Positions 37,724 to 49,169 are shown, counted from the first letter of the stretch. The stretch is DNA of 64,000 nucleotides from Capnocytophaga felis (GCF_009684755.1 NZ_BLBC01000007.1:1-64000); one strand, 5' to 3'. Notes: generated by a model from the letters alone, not told the origin. Made by a program: numbers and translations.

Positions 37724-39844
37724 ATGGCAAGAGACTTAAAATATACAAGAAATATCGGTATTGCTGCACATATTGATGCAGGAAAAACAACCACTACTGA
37801 GCGTATTCTTTTCTATACAGGAAAAACGCACAAGTTGGGAGAGGTTCACGATGGAGCTTCAACAATGGACTGGATGGAGCAAGAAGCAGAACGTGGTATT
37901 ACTATTCAGTCAGCTGCGACTACTTGTGTTTGGAATTTTCCAACAGAACAAGGAAAACCCACAGCTGATGCCAAAGAGTACCACTTCAATATCATCGATA
38001 CTCCCGGTCACGTGGATTTTACCGTTGAGGTAAATCGTTCATTGCGTGTATTGGACGGATTAGTGTTCTTGTTTTCGGCAGTAGATGGTGTAGAGCCTCA
38101 GTCAGAAACTAACTGGCGTTTGGCTGATAATTACAAAGTACCACGTATCGGGTTTGTAAATAAAATGGATAGACAAGGTGCAAACTTCTTGAATGTTTGT
38201 AACCAAGTTAAAGATATGTTGAAGTCAAACGCAGTGCCTATCGTGCTTCCTATCGGAGACGAAGCGGACTTTAAAGGTGTTGTGGATTTGATTAAAAACC
38301 GTGCTATCGTATGGCACGAAGAAACGCAAGGAGCTACTTTTGACGTTGTAGAAATTCCTGCAGAAATGAAAGACGAAGTTCACGAGTATCGTGCTCACCT
38401 TATTGAAGAAGTGGCAGGATATGATGAAGGGCTTTTGGAGAAATTTATGGAGGATGAAAACTCTATTACAGAGGAAGAAATTCATAAAGCTTTAAGAGCT
38501 GCTGTTATGGATATGGCAATTATTCCGATGGTTTGCGGATCTTCTTTCAAAAACAAAGGAGTTCAGTTTATGTTGGATGCGGTTTGTCGTTACTTACCTT
38601 CGCCTTTGGATAAAGAAGCTATTGAGGGTACAGATCCTGATACTGGAGCGGATATTGCTAGAAAACCTTCTGTTTCTGAGCCTTTTGCAGCTTTAGCATT
38701 TAAAATTGCAACAGATCCTTATGTAGGTCGTTTGGCTTTCTTCCGTGCTTATTCTGGTCACTTGGATGCAGGTTCTTACGTACTTAATACGCGTTCAGGA
38801 AACAAGGAGCGTATTTCTCGTATCTATCAGATGCATGCTAACAAACAAAATCCAATTGAGTATATTGAGGCAGGAGATATTGGAGCAGCGGTAGGTTTTA
38901 AAGATATCAAAACGGGAGATACTCTTTGCGATGAAAAACATCCAATCGTACTTGAATCAATGATATTCCCTGATCCGGTAATTGGTATTGCTATTGAGCC
39001 AAAAACGAAAGCTGACGTGGATAAAATGGGTATGGCTTTGGCTAAATTAGCTGAGGAAGATCCAACTTTCCAAGTTAAAACAGATCAAGCTTCAGGGCAA
39101 ACAATTATTTCAGGAATGGGAGAGCTTCACTTAGATATCATCGTTGACCGTTTGAAACGTGAATTTAAAGTTGAAGTAAACCAAGGAGAACCTCAAGTAG
39201 AGTACAAAGAGGCATTGACTGCAGTAGCTGAACACAGAGAAGTTTATAAAAAACAATCTGGTGGGCGTGGTAAATTTGCTGATATTGTGTTCCGTATGGA
39301 GCCTGCTGAGGAAGGAAAAGTGGGACTTGAATTCATTAATGAAATCAAAGGTGGTAATATCCCGAAAGAATATATTCCTTCCGTAGAAAAAGGATTTAAA
39401 GAAGCTATGAAAAATGGTCCTTTGGCAGGATTTGAGATGGATTCAATGAAAGTTACTTTAGTGGATGGTTCATTCCACGCGGTTGACTCTGATTCATTGT
39501 CATTTGAATTGGCTGCTAAGTTAGGGTACAAAGAAGCAGCTCGTGCAGCGAAAGCCGTATTGATGGAACCTATAATGAAGTTGGAAGTAATAACTCCAGA
39601 AGAAAATATGGGTGATATTGTTGGGGATTTGAATCGTCGTCGCGGTCAAGTAAATGATATGGGAGACAGAAACGGTGCTAAAGTAATTAAAGCAAATGTT
39701 CCTTTATCAGAAATGTTTGGATATGTAACAACCCTTAGAACACTTTCATCAGGGCGTGCTACTTCAACAATGGAGTTCTCTCACTATGCTGAAACACCTT
39801 CAAACATAGCTGAGGAAGTAATTAAAAAAGCAAAAGGCAACTAA
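37724..39844 (+). CDS. fusA: Elongation factor G
   Basis: The 706-residue GTPase drives ribosomal translocation. The G1 motif is AHIDAGKTT, the switch II region DTPGHVDF and the G4 motif NKMD. Five domains fit the length, and domain IV carries the [10 protein letters not shown] stretch. Its length and its place in the str operon support the canonical EF-G rather than EF-G2. No tuf gene follows, unlike in E. coli. Confidence 0.98.
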   Translation: MARDLKYTRNIGIAAHIDAGKTTTTERILFYTGKTHKLGEVHDGASTMDWMEQEAERGITIQSAATTCVWNFPTEQGKPTADAKEYHFNIIDTPGHVDFTVEVNRSLRVLDGLVFLFSAVDGVEPQSETNWRLADNYKVPRIGFVNKMDRQGANFLNVCNQVKDMLKSNAVPIVLPIGDEADFKGVVDLIKNRAIVWHEETQGATFDVVEIPAEMKDEVHEYRAHLIEEVAGYDEGLLEKFMEDENSITEEEIHKALRAAVMDMAIIPMVCGSSFKNKGVQFMLDAVCRYLPSPLDKEAIEGTDPDTGADIARKPSVSEPFAALAFKIATDPYVGRLAFFRAYSGHLDAGSYVLNTRSGNKERISRIYQMHANKQNPIEYIEAGDIGAAVGFKDIKTGDTLCDEKHPIVLESMIFPDPVIGIAIEPKTKADVDKMGMALAKLAEEDPTFQVKTDQASGQTIISGMGELHLDIIVDRLKREFKVEVNQGEPQVEYKEALTAVAEHREVYKKQSGGRGKFADIVFRMEPAEEGKVGLEFINEIKGGNIPKEYIPSVEKGFKEAMKNGPLAGFEMDSMKVTLVDGSFHAVDSDSLSFELAAKLGYKEAARAAKAVLMEPIMKLEVITPEENMGDIVGDLNRRRGQVNDMGDRNGAKVIKANVPLSEMFGYVTTLRTLSSGRATSTMEFSHYAETPSNIAEEVIKKAKGN

Positions 39845-39857
39845 TTTTTTATAAAAA

Positions 39858-40166
39858 ATGAGCAGTCAAAAAATCAGAATAAAATTAAAATCTTATGATC
39901 ATAATTTGGTTGATAAGTCAGCTGAGAAGATTGTAAAAACGGTGAAGGCAACAGGAGCAGTAGTAACGGGACCTATTCCGTTACCAACTCACAAAAAAAT
40001 ATTTACTGTGTTGCGTTCTCCTCACGTAAACAAGAAGGCTCGTGAGCAGTTTCAGTTAAGCTCTCACAAACGTCTTCTCGACATCTACAGTTCTTCATCA
40101 AAAACTATTGATGCTTTGATGAAACTGGAGTTGCCAAGTGGAGTGGAAGTTGAAATTAAAGTGTGA
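39858..40166 (+). CDS. rpsJ: 30S ribosomal protein S10
   Basis: The 102-residue protein begins with [20 protein letters not shown] and contains [20 protein letters not shown], both hallmark S10 stretches. S10 is also the NusE partner of NusB in antitermination. It follows fusA by 13 bases and is separated from rplC by a 161-base gap containing a hairpin. Confidence 0.98.
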   Translation: MSSQKIRIKLKSYDHNLVDKSAEKIVKTVKATGAVVTGPIPLPTHKKIFTVLRSPHVNKKAREQFQLSSHKRLLDIYSSSSKTIDALMKLELPSGVEVEIKV

Positions 40167-40252
40167 TAATAGCCACTCAATTTCAAAAGAAGGTTTAACT
40201 TCGTCTTAAATGTCCTTAAGCCTGTGAGCTGAGGAAAAACGGATAAAAATGA

Positions 40253-40290
40253 TTCAGGGTCAAATGGCTGAGGCATTTTTTGACCCTGAA
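40253..40290 (+). promoter_or_regulatory. 12-bp perfect hairpin in the rpsJ-rplC gap
   Basis: TTCAGGGTCAAA (40253-40264) pairs with TTTGACCCTGAA (40279-40290) around a 14-base loop. CTTTATAAAAAAG follows without a T tract. GCTGAGG occurs once before the stem (about 40229) and once in the loop. The gap is the longest in the S10 part of the cluster, so a leader or attenuator of S10-operon type is plausible. It could also be an mRNA processing or stabilising structure. Confidence 0.55.
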
Positions 40291-40327
40291 CTTTATAAAA
40301 AAGTAAATAATTAATTAAATTAAATTT

Positions 40328-40945
40328 ATGTCTGGGTTAATTGGAAAAAAAGTAGGCATGACAAGTCTTTTTGATGAGAACGGGAAAAATATTCCTTGTA
40401 CTATCATTGAGGCAGGTCCTTGCGTAGTTACCCAAGTCAGAACCGTAGAGGTTGATGGGTATGAAGCTCTTCAACTTGGTTTCGATGACAAAGCAGAACA
40501 TCGTACTAACAAAGCTGAGTTAGGACATTTCAAAAAGGCAGGAGCTTCTGTTAAGAAAAAAGTTATCGAATTTCAAGGATTTGAAGCAAATTACAAGTTA
40601 GGTGATACAATCACTGTTGATTTGTTTACAGAAGGAGAATTTGTTGATATAACAGGTATCTCTAAAGGTAAAGGGTTTCAAGGGGTTGTTAAAAGACACG
40701 GCTTTGGTGGTGTAGGTCAAACTACTCACGGTCAGCACAACCGTTTGAGAGCACCTGGTTCTATTGGAGCATCGTCATATCCTTCAAGAGTATTTAAAGG
40801 AATGCGAATGGCTGGTAGAATGGGGGCAGAAAAAGTAACAGTACAAAACTTGAAAGTATTGAAAGTGGTAGCCGAGAAAAATCTTTTAGTGGTTAAAGGA
40901 TGTGTTCCGGGACACAAAAATGCTTACGTAACTATTCACAAATAA
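40328..40945 (+). CDS. rplC: 50S ribosomal protein L3
   Basis: The 205-residue protein has the N-terminal [19 protein letters not shown], the central loop [10 protein letters not shown] and the Gln-containing stretch [19 protein letters not shown] that reaches toward the peptidyl-transferase centre. Its stop codon overlaps the rplD start by one base (TAATG), which implies translational coupling. Confidence 0.98.
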   Translation: MSGLIGKKVGMTSLFDENGKNIPCTIIEAGPCVVTQVRTVEVDGYEALQLGFDDKAEHRTNKAELGHFKKAGASVKKKVIEFQGFEANYKLGDTITVDLFTEGEFVDITGISKGKGFQGVVKRHGFGGVGQTTHGQHNRLRAPGSIGASSYPSRVFKGMRMAGRMGAEKVTVQNLKVLKVVAEKNLLVVKGCVPGHKNAYVTIHK

Positions 40946-41574
40946 TGGAAGTAGCAGTATTAAATAGTCAAGGAAAAGAAACAGGCAGAAAAATTACTCT
41001 TTCTGATTCTGTTTTCGGGTTAGAGCCTAATAATCACGTGATTTACTTGGATGTTAAGCGTTATTTAGCAAATCAACGTCAAGGAACACACAAGGCTAAG
41101 GAGAGAAATGAAGTAGCTGGAAGTACTCGTAAGATTAAAAAACAAAAAGGTACTGGTACGGCTCGTGCAGGTAGTGTTAAATCACCTGTATTTGTTGGTG
41201 GAGGACGTATTTTTGGTCCTCGTCCAAAAGATTATACACAAAAATTGACTAAAAATGTAAAAAGATTGGCACGTCGTTCTGCATTGAGTGCAAAAGCAAA
41301 AAGCCAATCAATTTTAGTTGTTGAGGATTTGAATTTTGAAACTCCAAAAACTAAAGAATTTACTAATATTTTGAAATCTTTGGGGTTAGAGAATAAAAAA
41401 TCACTTTTTGTGTTGCCAGATACAAATAATAACGTATATTTGTCGTCACGAAATTTGAAGAACTCTAATGTTGTAACTGCTTCTGAATTAAATACTTATG
41501 AAGTGGTGAATGCTTCAAATGTAGTTTTATTGGAGAGTTCTGTCAATGTTTTAGAGTCAATTTTAACAAAATAA
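40945..41574 (+). CDS. rplD: 50S ribosomal protein L4
   Basis: The 209-residue protein includes the extended exit-tunnel loop (about 50-95: [19 protein letters not shown]). In E. coli L4 represses its own S10 operon. Whether the rpsJ-rplC hairpin is its target here is open. The start is the ATG overlapping the rplC stop. The open frame extending 15 codons farther upstream lies inside rplC and is not used. Confidence 0.97.
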   Translation: MEVAVLNSQGKETGRKITLSDSVFGLEPNNHVIYLDVKRYLANQRQGTHKAKERNEVAGSTRKIKKQKGTGTARAGSVKSPVFVGGGRIFGPRPKDYTQKLTKNVKRLARRSALSAKAKSQSILVVEDLNFETPKTKEFTNILKSLGLENKKSLFVLPDTNNNVYLSSRNLKNSNVVTASELNTYEVVNASNVVLLESSVNVLESILTK

Positions 41575-41581
41575 GTAAGAA

Positions 41582-41872
41582 ATGAGCGTATTAATTAGAC
41601 CTGTAATTACAGAAAAAGCAAACGCAAATAGTGAATTAAAGAATTGTTATACATTCGAAGTTTCTAAACAAGCGAATAAAATTCAGATCAAAGAAGCTAT
41701 TGAAGCCACTTATGGAGTTAAAGTTAAGGATGTTCGGACATTGAATTACGGACCTAAACGTACAACTCGTTACACAAAAACAGGTTTGCAAGTTGGAAAA
41801 ACTAATGCTGTTAAGAAAGCAGTTGTTCAAGTGGCAGATGGAGGAGCTATAGATTTTTATAGTAATATATAA
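41582..41872 (+). CDS. rplW: 50S ribosomal protein L23
   Basis: The 96-residue tunnel-exit protein that docks trigger factor and SRP starts MSVLIRPVITEKA. It contains the typical TYGVKVKDVRTLNYGPKRTT loop. It lies seven bases after rplD, with normal length. Confidence 0.97.
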   Translation: MSVLIRPVITEKANANSELKNCYTFEVSKQANKIQIKEAIEATYGVKVKDVRTLNYGPKRTTRYTKTGLQVGKTNAVKKAVVQVADGGAIDFYSNI

Positions 41873-41893
41873 GTGTTTAACAAATAGACAAAG

Positions 41894-42721
41894 ATGTCAG
41901 TTAGAAAATTAAAACCGATTACCCCTGGTCAGCGTTTTAGAGTAGTAAACGATTTTGACACCATTACTACTGATAAGCCGGAGAAAAGCCTTTTGGTTCC
42001 GTTGAAAAAGACTGGTGGTAGAAATAATCAAGGAAAAATGACCATGCGTTATATTGGTGGTGGTCACAAGAAAAAGTATCGTATTGTTGATTTCAAACGA
42101 AACAAATTTGGTGTTGACGCTAAAGTAGTTTCTATTGAATACGATCCAAACAGAACGGCATTTATTGCTTTGGTTCAGTATACAGACGGAGAGAAACGTT
42201 ATATAATTGCTCCTGCTGGTTTAAAAGTGGATCAAACAATCGTTTCAGGGCAGGAAAATGTAGCTCCAGAGATTGGAAATGCAATGCCTTTGTCACAAAT
42301 CCCATTAGGAACAGTAATTTCTTGTATAGAATTGCGTCCGGGACAAGGAGCTAACATTGCACGTTCTGCGGGAACTTTTGCTCAGTTGATGGCAAAAGAT
42401 GGAAGATATGCAACAGTGAAGTTGCCTTCAGGAGAAACTCGTATGATTTTACTTACTTGTTTGGCTACAATTGGAGCTGTATCTAATTCTGATCATCAGT
42501 TAATAGTGTCAGGTAAAGCTGGTCGTTCACGTTGGTTAGGTAGAAGACCAAGAACCAGACCAGTTGTTATGAACCCAGTTGATCACCCAATGGGTGGAGG
42601 TGAAGGTAGAGCAACCGGAGGTCACCCAAGATCAAGAAAAGGTATCCCAGCTAAAGGTTACAGAACACGTTCTAAAACCAAGGCAAGTAATAAGTATATT
42701 GTAGAACGTAGAAAAAAATAA
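41894..42721 (+). CDS. rplB: 50S ribosomal protein L2
   Basis: The 275-residue protein is needed for subunit association and peptidyl-transfer. The C-terminal signature [19 protein letters not shown] contains the essential His. RNA-binding stretches [20 protein letters not shown] and [14 protein letters not shown] are present. Normal length. Confidence 0.98.
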   Translation: MSVRKLKPITPGQRFRVVNDFDTITTDKPEKSLLVPLKKTGGRNNQGKMTMRYIGGGHKKKYRIVDFKRNKFGVDAKVVSIEYDPNRTAFIALVQYTDGEKRYIIAPAGLKVDQTIVSGQENVAPEIGNAMPLSQIPLGTVISCIELRPGQGANIARSAGTFAQLMAKDGRYATVKLPSGETRMILLTCLATIGAVSNSDHQLIVSGKAGRSRWLGRRPRTRPVVMNPVDHPMGGGEGRATGGHPRSRKGIPAKGYRTRSKTKASNKYIVERRKK

Positions 42722-42732
42722 AAGACTAAGAG

Positions 42733-43011
42733 ATGGCACGTTCATTAAAGAAAGGACCTTACGTTCACTATAGTTTGGAGAAAAAAATTCAACAAAACAT
42801 TGAAACAGGTAAAAAGACAGTTATCAAAACTTGGTCAAGAGCTTCGATGATAACACCTGACTTTGTTGGTCAAACGATAGCAGTTCATAATGGTCGTCAG
42901 TTTGTTCCGGTGTATATCACTGAGAATATGGTAGGACACAAATTAGGAGAGTTTTCACCAACACGTTCATTTAGAGGACACGCTGGTGCAAAAAATAAAG
43001 GTAAAAAATAA
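42733..43011 (+). CDS. rpsS: 30S ribosomal protein S19
   Basis: The 92-residue head protein begins [18 protein letters not shown]. It carries the hallmark IGHKLGEF-type stretch as [19 protein letters not shown]. It forms the B1a bridge region with S13. Confidence 0.98.
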   Translation: MARSLKKGPYVHYSLEKKIQQNIETGKKTVIKTWSRASMITPDFVGQTIAVHNGRQFVPVYITENMVGHKLGEFSPTRSFRGHAGAKNKGKK

Positions 43012-43020
43012 TAGAAGGCT

Positions 43021-43431
43021 ATGGGAGTTCGTAAAAGAGAAAAAGCAGCAGAAATAAAAGAAGCTAAAAAGAGCTTGGCTTTTGCAAAGTTGAATAACTG
43101 CCCTACTTCGCCTCGAAAAATGCGTTTGGTAGCGGATTTAGTTCGTGGTCAGCAAGTAGATAAAGCCCTTGCTATTTTGAAATTCAACCAAAAAGAAGCG
43201 TCGGCTCGTTTGGAGAAATTATTGTTGTCAGCAATAGCTAACTGGCAAGCAAAAAACGAAGATGCAAATTTGGAAGAAGCAGGATTATTTATTAAGGAAA
43301 TTCGTGTGGATGGAGGAATGATTTTGAAAAGATTGCGTCCTGCTCCACAAGGAAGAGCACACAGAATTAGAAAACGCTCAAATCACGTAACGTTGGTTTT
43401 AGGAGCTAAAAATTATAACACAGAAAGCTAA
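43021..43431 (+). CDS. rplV: 50S ribosomal protein L22
   Basis: The 136-residue protein includes the tunnel beta-hairpin (about 95-115: [20 protein letters not shown]) where macrolide-resistance changes map in other species. The N-terminus is slightly extended and basic. It lies nine bases after rpsS. Confidence 0.97.
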   Translation: MGVRKREKAAEIKEAKKSLAFAKLNNCPTSPRKMRLVADLVRGQQVDKALAILKFNQKEASARLEKLLLSAIANWQAKNEDANLEEAGLFIKEIRVDGGMILKRLRPAPQGRAHRIRKRSNHVTLVLGAKNYNTES

Positions 43432-43439
43432 GATAAACT

Positions 43440-44180
43440 ATGGGACAAAAGACAAATCCAATCGGAAATCGCCTTGGAATTATCAGAGGATGGGAGTCTA
43501 ACTGGTATGGAGGTAATGACTACGGAGATAAACTTGCTGAAGATGATAAAATCAGAAAGTATGTACAAACCCGTTTGTCTAAGGCTAGTGTTTCTCGTGT
43601 GATTATTGAAAGAACTTTGAAGCTTGTAACCGTTACTATCACTACTGCTCGTCCTGGTATCATTATCGGAAGAGGAGGTCAAGAGGTAGACAAGCTGAAA
43701 GAGGAATTGAAAAAAATCACTGGTAAAGATATCCAAATCAATATCTTTGAAATCAAAAGACCTGAATTAGACGCTAACTTGGTTGCTGCAAGTATTGCTC
43801 GTCAGATAGAAGGGCGTGTTTCATATCGTAGAGCTATTAAAATGGCTATCGCGGCTGCAATGCGTATGAATGCTGAAGGAATCAAAGTGATGATTTCTGG
43901 TCGTTTGAATGGTGCAGAGATGGCTCGTTCTGAAAGCTATAAAGAAGGAAGAATTCCTTTGTCTACTTTCAGAGCAGACATTGATTATGCACTTGATGAA
44001 GCACATACTACGTACGGTCGTATGGGAATTAAGGTGTGGATTATGAAAGGTGAAATCTACGGTAAGAGAGAGCTTTCTCCGCTTGTAGGAATGACTAAAA
44101 AATCTGCAGGTTCGGCGGCAGGTAAATCTGCTTCGGACAAAGCCCAAGGAGGACCTAAAAAAGCACGTCGTAAAAAGTAA
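43440..44180 (+). CDS. rpsC: 30S ribosomal protein S3
   Basis: The 246-residue protein has a KH type II domain with the loop [15 protein letters not shown]. Its C-terminal domain contains [13 protein letters not shown], part of the mRNA entry helicase. A Lys/Ala/Ser-rich tail of about 30 residues is longer than E. coli S3's (233 total). Confidence 0.98.
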   Translation: MGQKTNPIGNRLGIIRGWESNWYGGNDYGDKLAEDDKIRKYVQTRLSKASVSRVIIERTLKLVTVTITTARPGIIIGRGGQEVDKLKEELKKITGKDIQINIFEIKRPELDANLVAASIARQIEGRVSYRRAIKMAIAAAMRMNAEGIKVMISGRLNGAEMARSESYKEGRIPLSTFRADIDYALDEAHTTYGRMGIKVWIMKGEIYGKRELSPLVGMTKKSAGSAAGKSASDKAQGGPKKARRKK

Positions 44181-44198
44181 TTTTTAAAGTAAAAAGAA

Positions 44199-44618
44199 AT
44201 GTTACAGCCAAAAAGAACGAAATATCGTAGAGTACAGAAAGGCAGGATGAAAGGAGTTTCTCATCGTGGAACCTTACTTTCTAATGGTATGTTTGGGATA
44301 AAGTCTTTGGATTCTGCATTCATTACCTCTCGTCAAATTGAGTCGGCTCGTATTGCAGCAACTCGTTATATGAAACGTGAAGGTCAGTTGTGGATTAAAA
44401 TTTTTCCAGATAAACCAATTACTAAGAAACCTTTAGAGGTACGTATGGGTAAAGGTAAAGGTGCCGTAGAATACTGGGCAGCTGTTGTTAAACCAGGAAG
44501 AATTATGTTTGAGGTAGGAGGAGTGTCAATTGAAGTGGCAAAAGAAGCTTTGCGTTTGGCAGCACAAAAACTACCTGTGAGAACAAAATTCGTTGTAGCA
44601 AGAGATTATCAAGATTAA
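44199..44618 (+). CDS. rplP: 50S ribosomal protein L16
   Basis: The 139-residue protein begins [19 protein letters not shown]. It contains the loop with the Arg81-type residue hydroxylated in some bacteria ([12 protein letters not shown] region). It lies 18 bases after rpsC. Confidence 0.98.
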   Translation: MLQPKRTKYRRVQKGRMKGVSHRGTLLSNGMFGIKSLDSAFITSRQIESARIAATRYMKREGQLWIKIFPDKPITKKPLEVRMGKGKGAVEYWAAVVKPGRIMFEVGGVSIEVAKEALRLAAQKLPVRTKFVVARDYQD

Positions 44619-44628
44619 TTAAAGAGCA

Positions 44629-44820
44629 ATGAAACAGTCTGAAATTAAAAAATTGACAATAGCTGAGCTGCAAGAAAAGCTTGGTGAATATAAAAAATCG
44701 TATGCAGATTTGAAAATGGCTCACGCCATTCAACCACTTGAAAAACCAATTCAATTACGTCAAGTAAGAAGAACTGTAGCAAGATTGGCATGCGAGTTAA
44801 CTAAACGAGAGTTACAATAA
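44629..44820 (+). CDS. rpmC: 50S ribosomal protein L29
   Basis: The 63-residue two-helix protein near the tunnel exit begins MKQSEIKKLTIAELQEKLGE. The second helix carries RQVRRTVARLACELTKRE. Normal length and place between rplP and rpsQ. Confidence 0.96.
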   Translation: MKQSEIKKLTIAELQEKLGEYKKSYADLKMAHAIQPLEKPIQLRQVRRTVARLACELTKRELQ

Positions 44821-44838
44821 TTCTATGCTGCGTTAAAC

Positions 44839-45096
44839 ATGGAAAAAAGAAATTTAAGAAAAGAAAGAGTAGGGGTTGTTAGTAGCAACAAAATGGAGAA
44901 AACCATCGTGGTTTCAGAAGTTAAGCGTGTAAAGCACCCTATGTATGGTAAATTCGTGTTGCGTACTAAGAAATATGTAGCACACGATGAAAAGAACGAA
45001 TGCAACATTGGTGACACGGTTCGAATTATGGAAACTCGTCCACAAAGTAAAACCAAATGTTGGAGATTAGTTGAAATCATTGAAAGAGCGAAGTAA
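44839..45096 (+). CDS. rpsQ: 30S ribosomal protein S17
   Basis: The 85-residue OB-fold protein carries [19 protein letters not shown] and the block [20 protein letters not shown], both typical of S17. Two bases separate it from rplN. Confidence 0.97.
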   Translation: MEKRNLRKERVGVVSSNKMEKTIVVSEVKRVKHPMYGKFVLRTKKYVAHDEKNECNIGDTVRIMETRPQSKTKCWRLVEIIERAK

Positions 45097-45098
45097 TT

Positions 45099-45467
45099 AT
45101 GGTACAACAAGAGTCGAGATTAAAAGTAGCCGATAATACAGGGGCAAAAGAGGTATTGACAATCCGTGTTTTGGGAGGAACAAAACGTCGTTATGCTTCT
45201 GTAGGTGATAAAATTGTAGTTACCGTTAAAGAGGCAACTCCGAACGGAAACGTAAAAAAAGGGCAAGTTTCTACTGCTGTGGTAGTAAGAACTAAAAAAG
45301 AAGTACGTCGTGCTGATGGCTCTTACATACGTTTCGATGAAAATGCTTGCGTTCTTTTGAATGCGGCTGGTGAGATGAGAGGGACACGTGTTTTTGGTCC
45401 TGTTGCGAGAGAACTTCGTGATAAACAATTTATGAAAATTGTGTCATTAGCACCTGAAGTGCTTTAA
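45099..45467 (+). CDS. rplN: 50S ribosomal protein L14
   Basis: The 122-residue protein begins [19 protein letters not shown], a near-invariant L14 opening. It ends with [20 protein letters not shown]. It forms bridges to 16S rRNA helix 14 and the docking site for RsfS. Confidence 0.98.
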   Translation: MVQQESRLKVADNTGAKEVLTIRVLGGTKRRYASVGDKIVVTVKEATPNGNVKKGQVSTAVVVRTKKEVRRADGSYIRFDENACVLLNAAGEMRGTRVFGPVARELRDKQFMKIVSLAPEVL

Positions 45468-45486
45468 TTTTTAATAATATTAAGTA

Positions 45487-45798
45487 ATGAAGCTAAAAAT
45501 TAAAACAGGAGACACAGTACGAGTAATCGCTGGAGAACATAAAGGTTCAGAAGGTAAAGTGCTACGTGTTGATCGCGAGAAGAATAAGGCGATTGTAGAG
45601 GGAGTGAACTTGGTGTCTAAACACACAAAACCAAGTGCTCAAAATCCTCAAGGAGGAATCGTTAAAAAAGAAGCTTTTATTCACATTTCAAACCTTTCTT
45701 TAATTGATCCAAAATCAGGAAAAACAACCCGAGTAGGCTTTGAAGTAAGAGATGGTAAGAAAGTGAGATTTTCTAAAAAATCTAATGAAGTAATATAG
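45487..45798 (+). CDS. rplX: 50S ribosomal protein L24
   Basis: The 103-residue assembly-initiator protein carries the KOW motif near its N-terminus ([20 protein letters not shown]). It also has [12 protein letters not shown] and the tail [13 protein letters not shown]. It lies two bases before rplE. Confidence 0.97.
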   Translation: MKLKIKTGDTVRVIAGEHKGSEGKVLRVDREKNKAIVEGVNLVSKHTKPSAQNPQGGIVKKEAFIHISNLSLIDPKSGKTTRVGFEVRDGKKVRFSKKSNEVI

Positions 45799-45800
45799 TT

Positions 45801-46352
45801 ATGGCTTACGTACCTAGACTAAAACAAGAATATAAAGAGCGTGTGATAGCGGCTCTAAAAGAAGAATTTGGCTATAAGAATGTAATGCAGGTTCCTAAAC
45901 TTGAAAAAATAGTTGTGAGCCGTGGTGTTGGTTCAGCAGTTGCAGACAAAAAACAAATAGATTATGCAGTTGAGGAATTGACTAAAATTACAGGACAAAA
46001 AGCAGTTGCTACGGTTTCTAAAAAGGACGTAGCTTCTTTCAAACTTCGTAAAGGAATGGCAATTGGAGCTAAAGTTACCTTGAGAGGGGAAAGAATGTAC
46101 GAATTCTTAGACAGATTGATAACAACGGCTCTTCCACGAGTAAGAGATTTTCAAGGAATCAAAGCCGATGGTTTCGATGGTAGAGGAAACTACAATTTAG
46201 GTGTTACCGAACAGATTATCTTCCCTGAAATTGATATTGATAAAATCAATAAAATTGCAGGAATGGATATAACTTTCGTTACATCTGCTGCAACTGATAA
46301 AGAAGCCAAATCATTATTAAGCGAATTAGGATTACCTTTTAAAAAGAACTAA
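45801..46352 (+). CDS. rplE: 50S ribosomal protein L5
   Basis: The 183-residue 5S rRNA binder contains the conserved [20 protein letters not shown] region. The C-terminal block reads [20 protein letters not shown]. Normal length. It lies four bases before rpsN. Confidence 0.98.
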   Translation: MAYVPRLKQEYKERVIAALKEEFGYKNVMQVPKLEKIVVSRGVGSAVADKKQIDYAVEELTKITGQKAVATVSKKDVASFKLRKGMAIGAKVTLRGERMYEFLDRLITTALPRVRDFQGIKADGFDGRGNYNLGVTEQIIFPEIDIDKINKIAGMDITFVTSAATDKEAKSLLSELGLPFKKN

Positions 46353-46356
46353 GTAT

Positions 46357-46626
46357 ATGGCTAAAGAATCAATGAAAGCCCGTGAGGTTAAAAGACAAAA
46401 ATTGGTAGCAAAATATGCCGCAAAACGCAAAGCATTGAAAGAAGCTGGTGATTATGAGGCTCTTCAAAAACTACCTAAAAACGCATCTCCGGTACGTTTG
46501 CACAATCGTTGTAAATTAACGGGTCGTCCAAAAGGATATATGCGTACATTTGGAATTTCACGTGTTTTATTCCGTGAAATGGCAAATAAAGGATTAATTC
46601 CGGGCGTGAAAAAAGCAAGTTGGTAA
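46357..46626 (+). CDS. rpsN: 30S ribosomal protein S14 (zinc-free type)
   Basis: The 89-residue protein has the typical C-terminal part [20 protein letters not shown]. Only one Cys is left, so the CxxC...CxxC zinc ribbon of the short S14 form is absent. This is the longer C-minus type, functional without zinc. It lies between rplE and rpsH as expected. Confidence 0.97.
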   Translation: MAKESMKAREVKRQKLVAKYAAKRKALKEAGDYEALQKLPKNASPVRLHNRCKLTGRPKGYMRTFGISRVLFREMANKGLIPGVKKASW

Positions 46627-46644
46627 TATTAAAAGGATAAAAAT

Positions 46645-47043
46645 ATGTATACAGATCCTATAGCAGATTATTTAACAAGAATTAGAAATGCGAATAATGC
46701 AAGGCATAGAGTAGTTGAAATTCCTGCATCTAATTTGAAAAAAGAGATTACAAAAATCTTGTTTGATCAGGGATATATTTTGAGCTATAAATTTGAGGAT
46801 AACGCCGTTCAAGGTACTATCAAAATAGCTTTGAAATATGATAAAGTAACTAAAGAGCCTGTCATTAAGCATATTGAGAGAGCAAGCAGACCGGGTCTTA
46901 GAAAATATGCCGGAGCTGATAATCTTCCTCGTGTATTAAATGGCTTAGGAATTGCCATCATTTCAACTTCAAAAGGAGTAATGACAGGCAAAAAAGCTAA
47001 AGAGCTAAATGTTGGCGGGGAAGTAGTTTGTTATGTTTACTAA
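46645..47043 (+). CDS. rpsH: 30S ribosomal protein S8
   Basis: The 132-residue central-domain assembly protein opens with [14 protein letters not shown]. It closes with [20 protein letters not shown]. In E. coli S8 represses the spc operon through a site near rplE; no such site is evident here by eye. Confidence 0.98.
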   Translation: MYTDPIADYLTRIRNANNARHRVVEIPASNLKKEITKILFDQGYILSYKFEDNAVQGTIKIALKYDKVTKEPVIKHIERASRPGLRKYAGADNLPRVLNGLGIAIISTSKGVMTGKKAKELNVGGEVVCYVY

Positions 47044-47061
47044 TAAATAAAAGACAAAGAA

Positions 47062-47604
47062 ATGTCAAGAATAGGTAAATTACCCATCAAAATTCCAACA
47101 GGAGTTACAGTTACTATCAATGATGGTGTTGTGACAGTGAAAGGAAAATTAGGCGAATTGACCCAAGAGGTTAAAGACATTGCTGTAAAGCAAGAGGATG
47201 GACAATTAGTGTTGGAGCCTACTGCTCAAACTAAAGACCAAAATGCAAAGCACGGTTTGTACAGAGCCTTGCTTAACAATATGGTAGTTGGTGTGTCAGA
47301 AGGATTCACTAAAGAATTAGAGTTAGTCGGGGTTGGATACCGTGCTTCACACCAAGGTCAAAAGTTAGATTTGGCTTTAGGTTTTTCTCATAATATTGTT
47401 TTGGAGTTGCCACAAGAGGTAAAACTTGAAACAGTAACTGAGAAAGGTAAAAACCCAATTATTAAATTGACATCTCACGACAAGCAATTGGTTGGACAAG
47501 TAGCAGCTAAAATCCGTAGTTTCCGTAAGCCTGAGCCTTACAAAGGAAAAGGAGTTAAGTTTGTTGGTGAAGTGTTGAGAAGAAAAGCAGGTAAATCAGC
47601 TTAA
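47062..47604 (+). CDS. rplF: 50S ribosomal protein L6
   Basis: The 180-residue protein has the two-fold L6 repeat. It begins [17 protein letters not shown] and has the RNA-binding tail [20 protein letters not shown]. It lies beside the factor-binding site. Normal length. Confidence 0.98.
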   Translation: MSRIGKLPIKIPTGVTVTINDGVVTVKGKLGELTQEVKDIAVKQEDGQLVLEPTAQTKDQNAKHGLYRALLNNMVVGVSEGFTKELELVGVGYRASHQGQKLDLALGFSHNIVLELPQEVKLETVTEKGKNPIIKLTSHDKQLVGQVAAKIRSFRKPEPYKGKGVKFVGEVLRRKAGKSA

Positions 47605-47615
47605 TAGTTAGAACA

Positions 47616-47972
47616 ATGGCATTATCAAAGATAAAAAGAAGAGAACGTATTAAAAGCAGAATCAGAAAAGTAGTTAACGGTACTGCAACGCAACCTCGTT
47701 TGGCTGTTTTCAGAAGTAATAACGAGATTTATGCTCAAATTATTGATGACACCAAAGGAACTACTTTAGTGGCTGCATCTTCGAGAGATAAAGAAATTAG
47801 TGCTGTCAAAGCAACCAAAACTGAAAAAGCAGCATTAGTAGGAAAAGCTGTTGCAGAGAAAGCTCTAAAACAAGGTATTGAGAAAATTTCTTTTGACAGA
47901 GGAGGATACTTGTATCACGGAAGAGTAAAATCATTGGCTGAAGGAGCTAGAGAAGGCGGACTTAAATTCTAA
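47616..47972 (+). CDS. rplR: 50S ribosomal protein L18
   Basis: The 118-residue 5S rRNA binder has the basic N-terminus [16 protein letters not shown] and the conserved [17 protein letters not shown]. It ends [20 protein letters not shown]. Confidence 0.98.
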   Translation: MALSKIKRRERIKSRIRKVVNGTATQPRLAVFRSNNEIYAQIIDDTKGTTLVAASSRDKEISAVKATKTEKAALVGKAVAEKALKQGIEKISFDRGGYLYHGRVKSLAEGAREGGLKF

Positions 47973-47978
47973 TAAACT

Positions 47979-48503
47979 ATGTATCAGAAATATAAAAATG
48001 TAGAATATGTAAAGCCAAGTGGTCTTGAATTGAAAGACCGTTTGGTAGGGGTTCAACGTGTTACCAAAGTAACTAAGGGAGGACGTGCATTCGGTTTCTC
48101 AGCTATCGTTGTGGTGGGTGATGAAAACGGAGTTGTGGGTCACGGCTTAGGAAAATCTAAGGAGGTAGCCGATGCAATCGCAAAAGCTGTTGAAGATGCG
48201 AAGAAGAATTTAGTTCGTATTCCGCTTAACGGAACAACTTTGCCACACGAACAAAAAGGGAAATTTGGTGGAGCTAGAGTATATTTGCAACCAGCAACAG
48301 AAGGTACCGGAGTAATCGCCGGAGGTGCGGTTCGTGCTGTTTTAGAGTCTGTTGGAGTTCACAACGTACTTTCAAAATCACAAGGTTCATCAAATCCTCA
48401 TAATGTGGTAAAAGCTACTTTTGATGCATTGTTGCAATTGCGTTCTGCAAAAACTATCGCAGCTCAACGTGGAATTTCCTTAGAAAAATTGTTTAAAGGT
48501 TAA
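47979..48503 (+). CDS. rpsE: 30S ribosomal protein S5
   Basis: The 174-residue fidelity protein has the double-stranded-RNA-binding-like N-domain with [19 protein letters not shown]. The C-domain carries [19 protein letters not shown]. Spectinomycin-contact residues lie in the N-terminal loop. It lies six bases after rplR. Confidence 0.98.
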   Translation: MYQKYKNVEYVKPSGLELKDRLVGVQRVTKVTKGGRAFGFSAIVVVGDENGVVGHGLGKSKEVADAIAKAVEDAKKNLVRIPLNGTTLPHEQKGKFGGARVYLQPATEGTGVIAGGAVRAVLESVGVHNVLSKSQGSSNPHNVVKATFDALLQLRSAKTIAAQRGISLEKLFKG

Positions 48504-48516
48504 TAAATTTAGAACA

Positions 48517-48699
48517 ATGGCAAAAGTTAAAGTAACACAGGTGAAAAGTAGTATCAAGCGTCTGAAAAGTCAAAAATTGACTTTGCAGGCTCTTGGTTTG
48601 AAAAGAATAGGACAGGTTGTTGAGCATAACGCTACACCAAGTATCCTAGGTATGATTAATAAAGTGAAACACTTAGTTTCTGTTGAAGAAATTAAATAA
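48517..48699 (+). CDS. rpmD: 50S ribosomal protein L30
   Basis: The 60-residue protein shows the typical [20 protein letters not shown] and the conserved [20 protein letters not shown]. It stands between rpsE and rplO, with normal length. Confidence 0.97.
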   Translation: MAKVKVTQVKSSIKRLKSQKLTLQALGLKRIGQVVEHNATPSILGMINKVKHLVSVEEIK

Positions 48700-48716
48700 T
48701 ATTTTTATACAAAGTT

Positions 48717-49169
48717 ATGAACTTGAGTAATTTACAACCTGCAGAAGGTTCAATTCACAGAGAAGGGAAGCGCGTTGGTCGTGGGCAAGGTTCCGGAAAA
48801 GGAGGTACTGCTACACGTGGACATAAAGGGGCAAAATCTCGTTCAGGCTACTCTAAAAAGGTTGGTTTTGAAGGAGGACAAATGCCTTTGCAAAGACGCG
48901 TACCAAAATTCGGTTTCAAAAACTTTAACCGTAAGGAGTATGTAGGAATCAACTTAGGACAATTACAAAGTTTGGTTGATTCAGGCAAAATCACAGATAC
49001 GGTTGATTTGGAAACGTTAGTTCAACTTCACATCGTTAAAAAGACAGATTTGGTAAAAATCTTAGGTGGAGGAGAATTAAAAGCAAAATTAAAAATTTCT
49101 GTTCATAAGTTTACAGCAAATGCTAAATCAGCTGTTGAAGCAGCAGGAGGAGAGGCTGTGACCTTGTAA
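48717..49169 (+). CDS. rplO: 50S ribosomal protein L15
   Basis: The 150-residue protein has the long glycine-rich, basic N-terminus (GKRVGRGQGSGKGGTATRGH) that penetrates 23S rRNA. A compact C-terminal domain follows. It lies 14 bases before secY. Confidence 0.98.
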   Translation: MNLSNLQPAEGSIHREGKRVGRGQGSGKGGTATRGHKGAKSRSGYSKKVGFEGGQMPLQRRVPKFGFKNFNRKEYVGINLGQLQSLVDSGKITDTVDLETLVQLHIVKKTDLVKILGGGELKAKLKISVHKFTANAKSAVEAAGGEAVTL

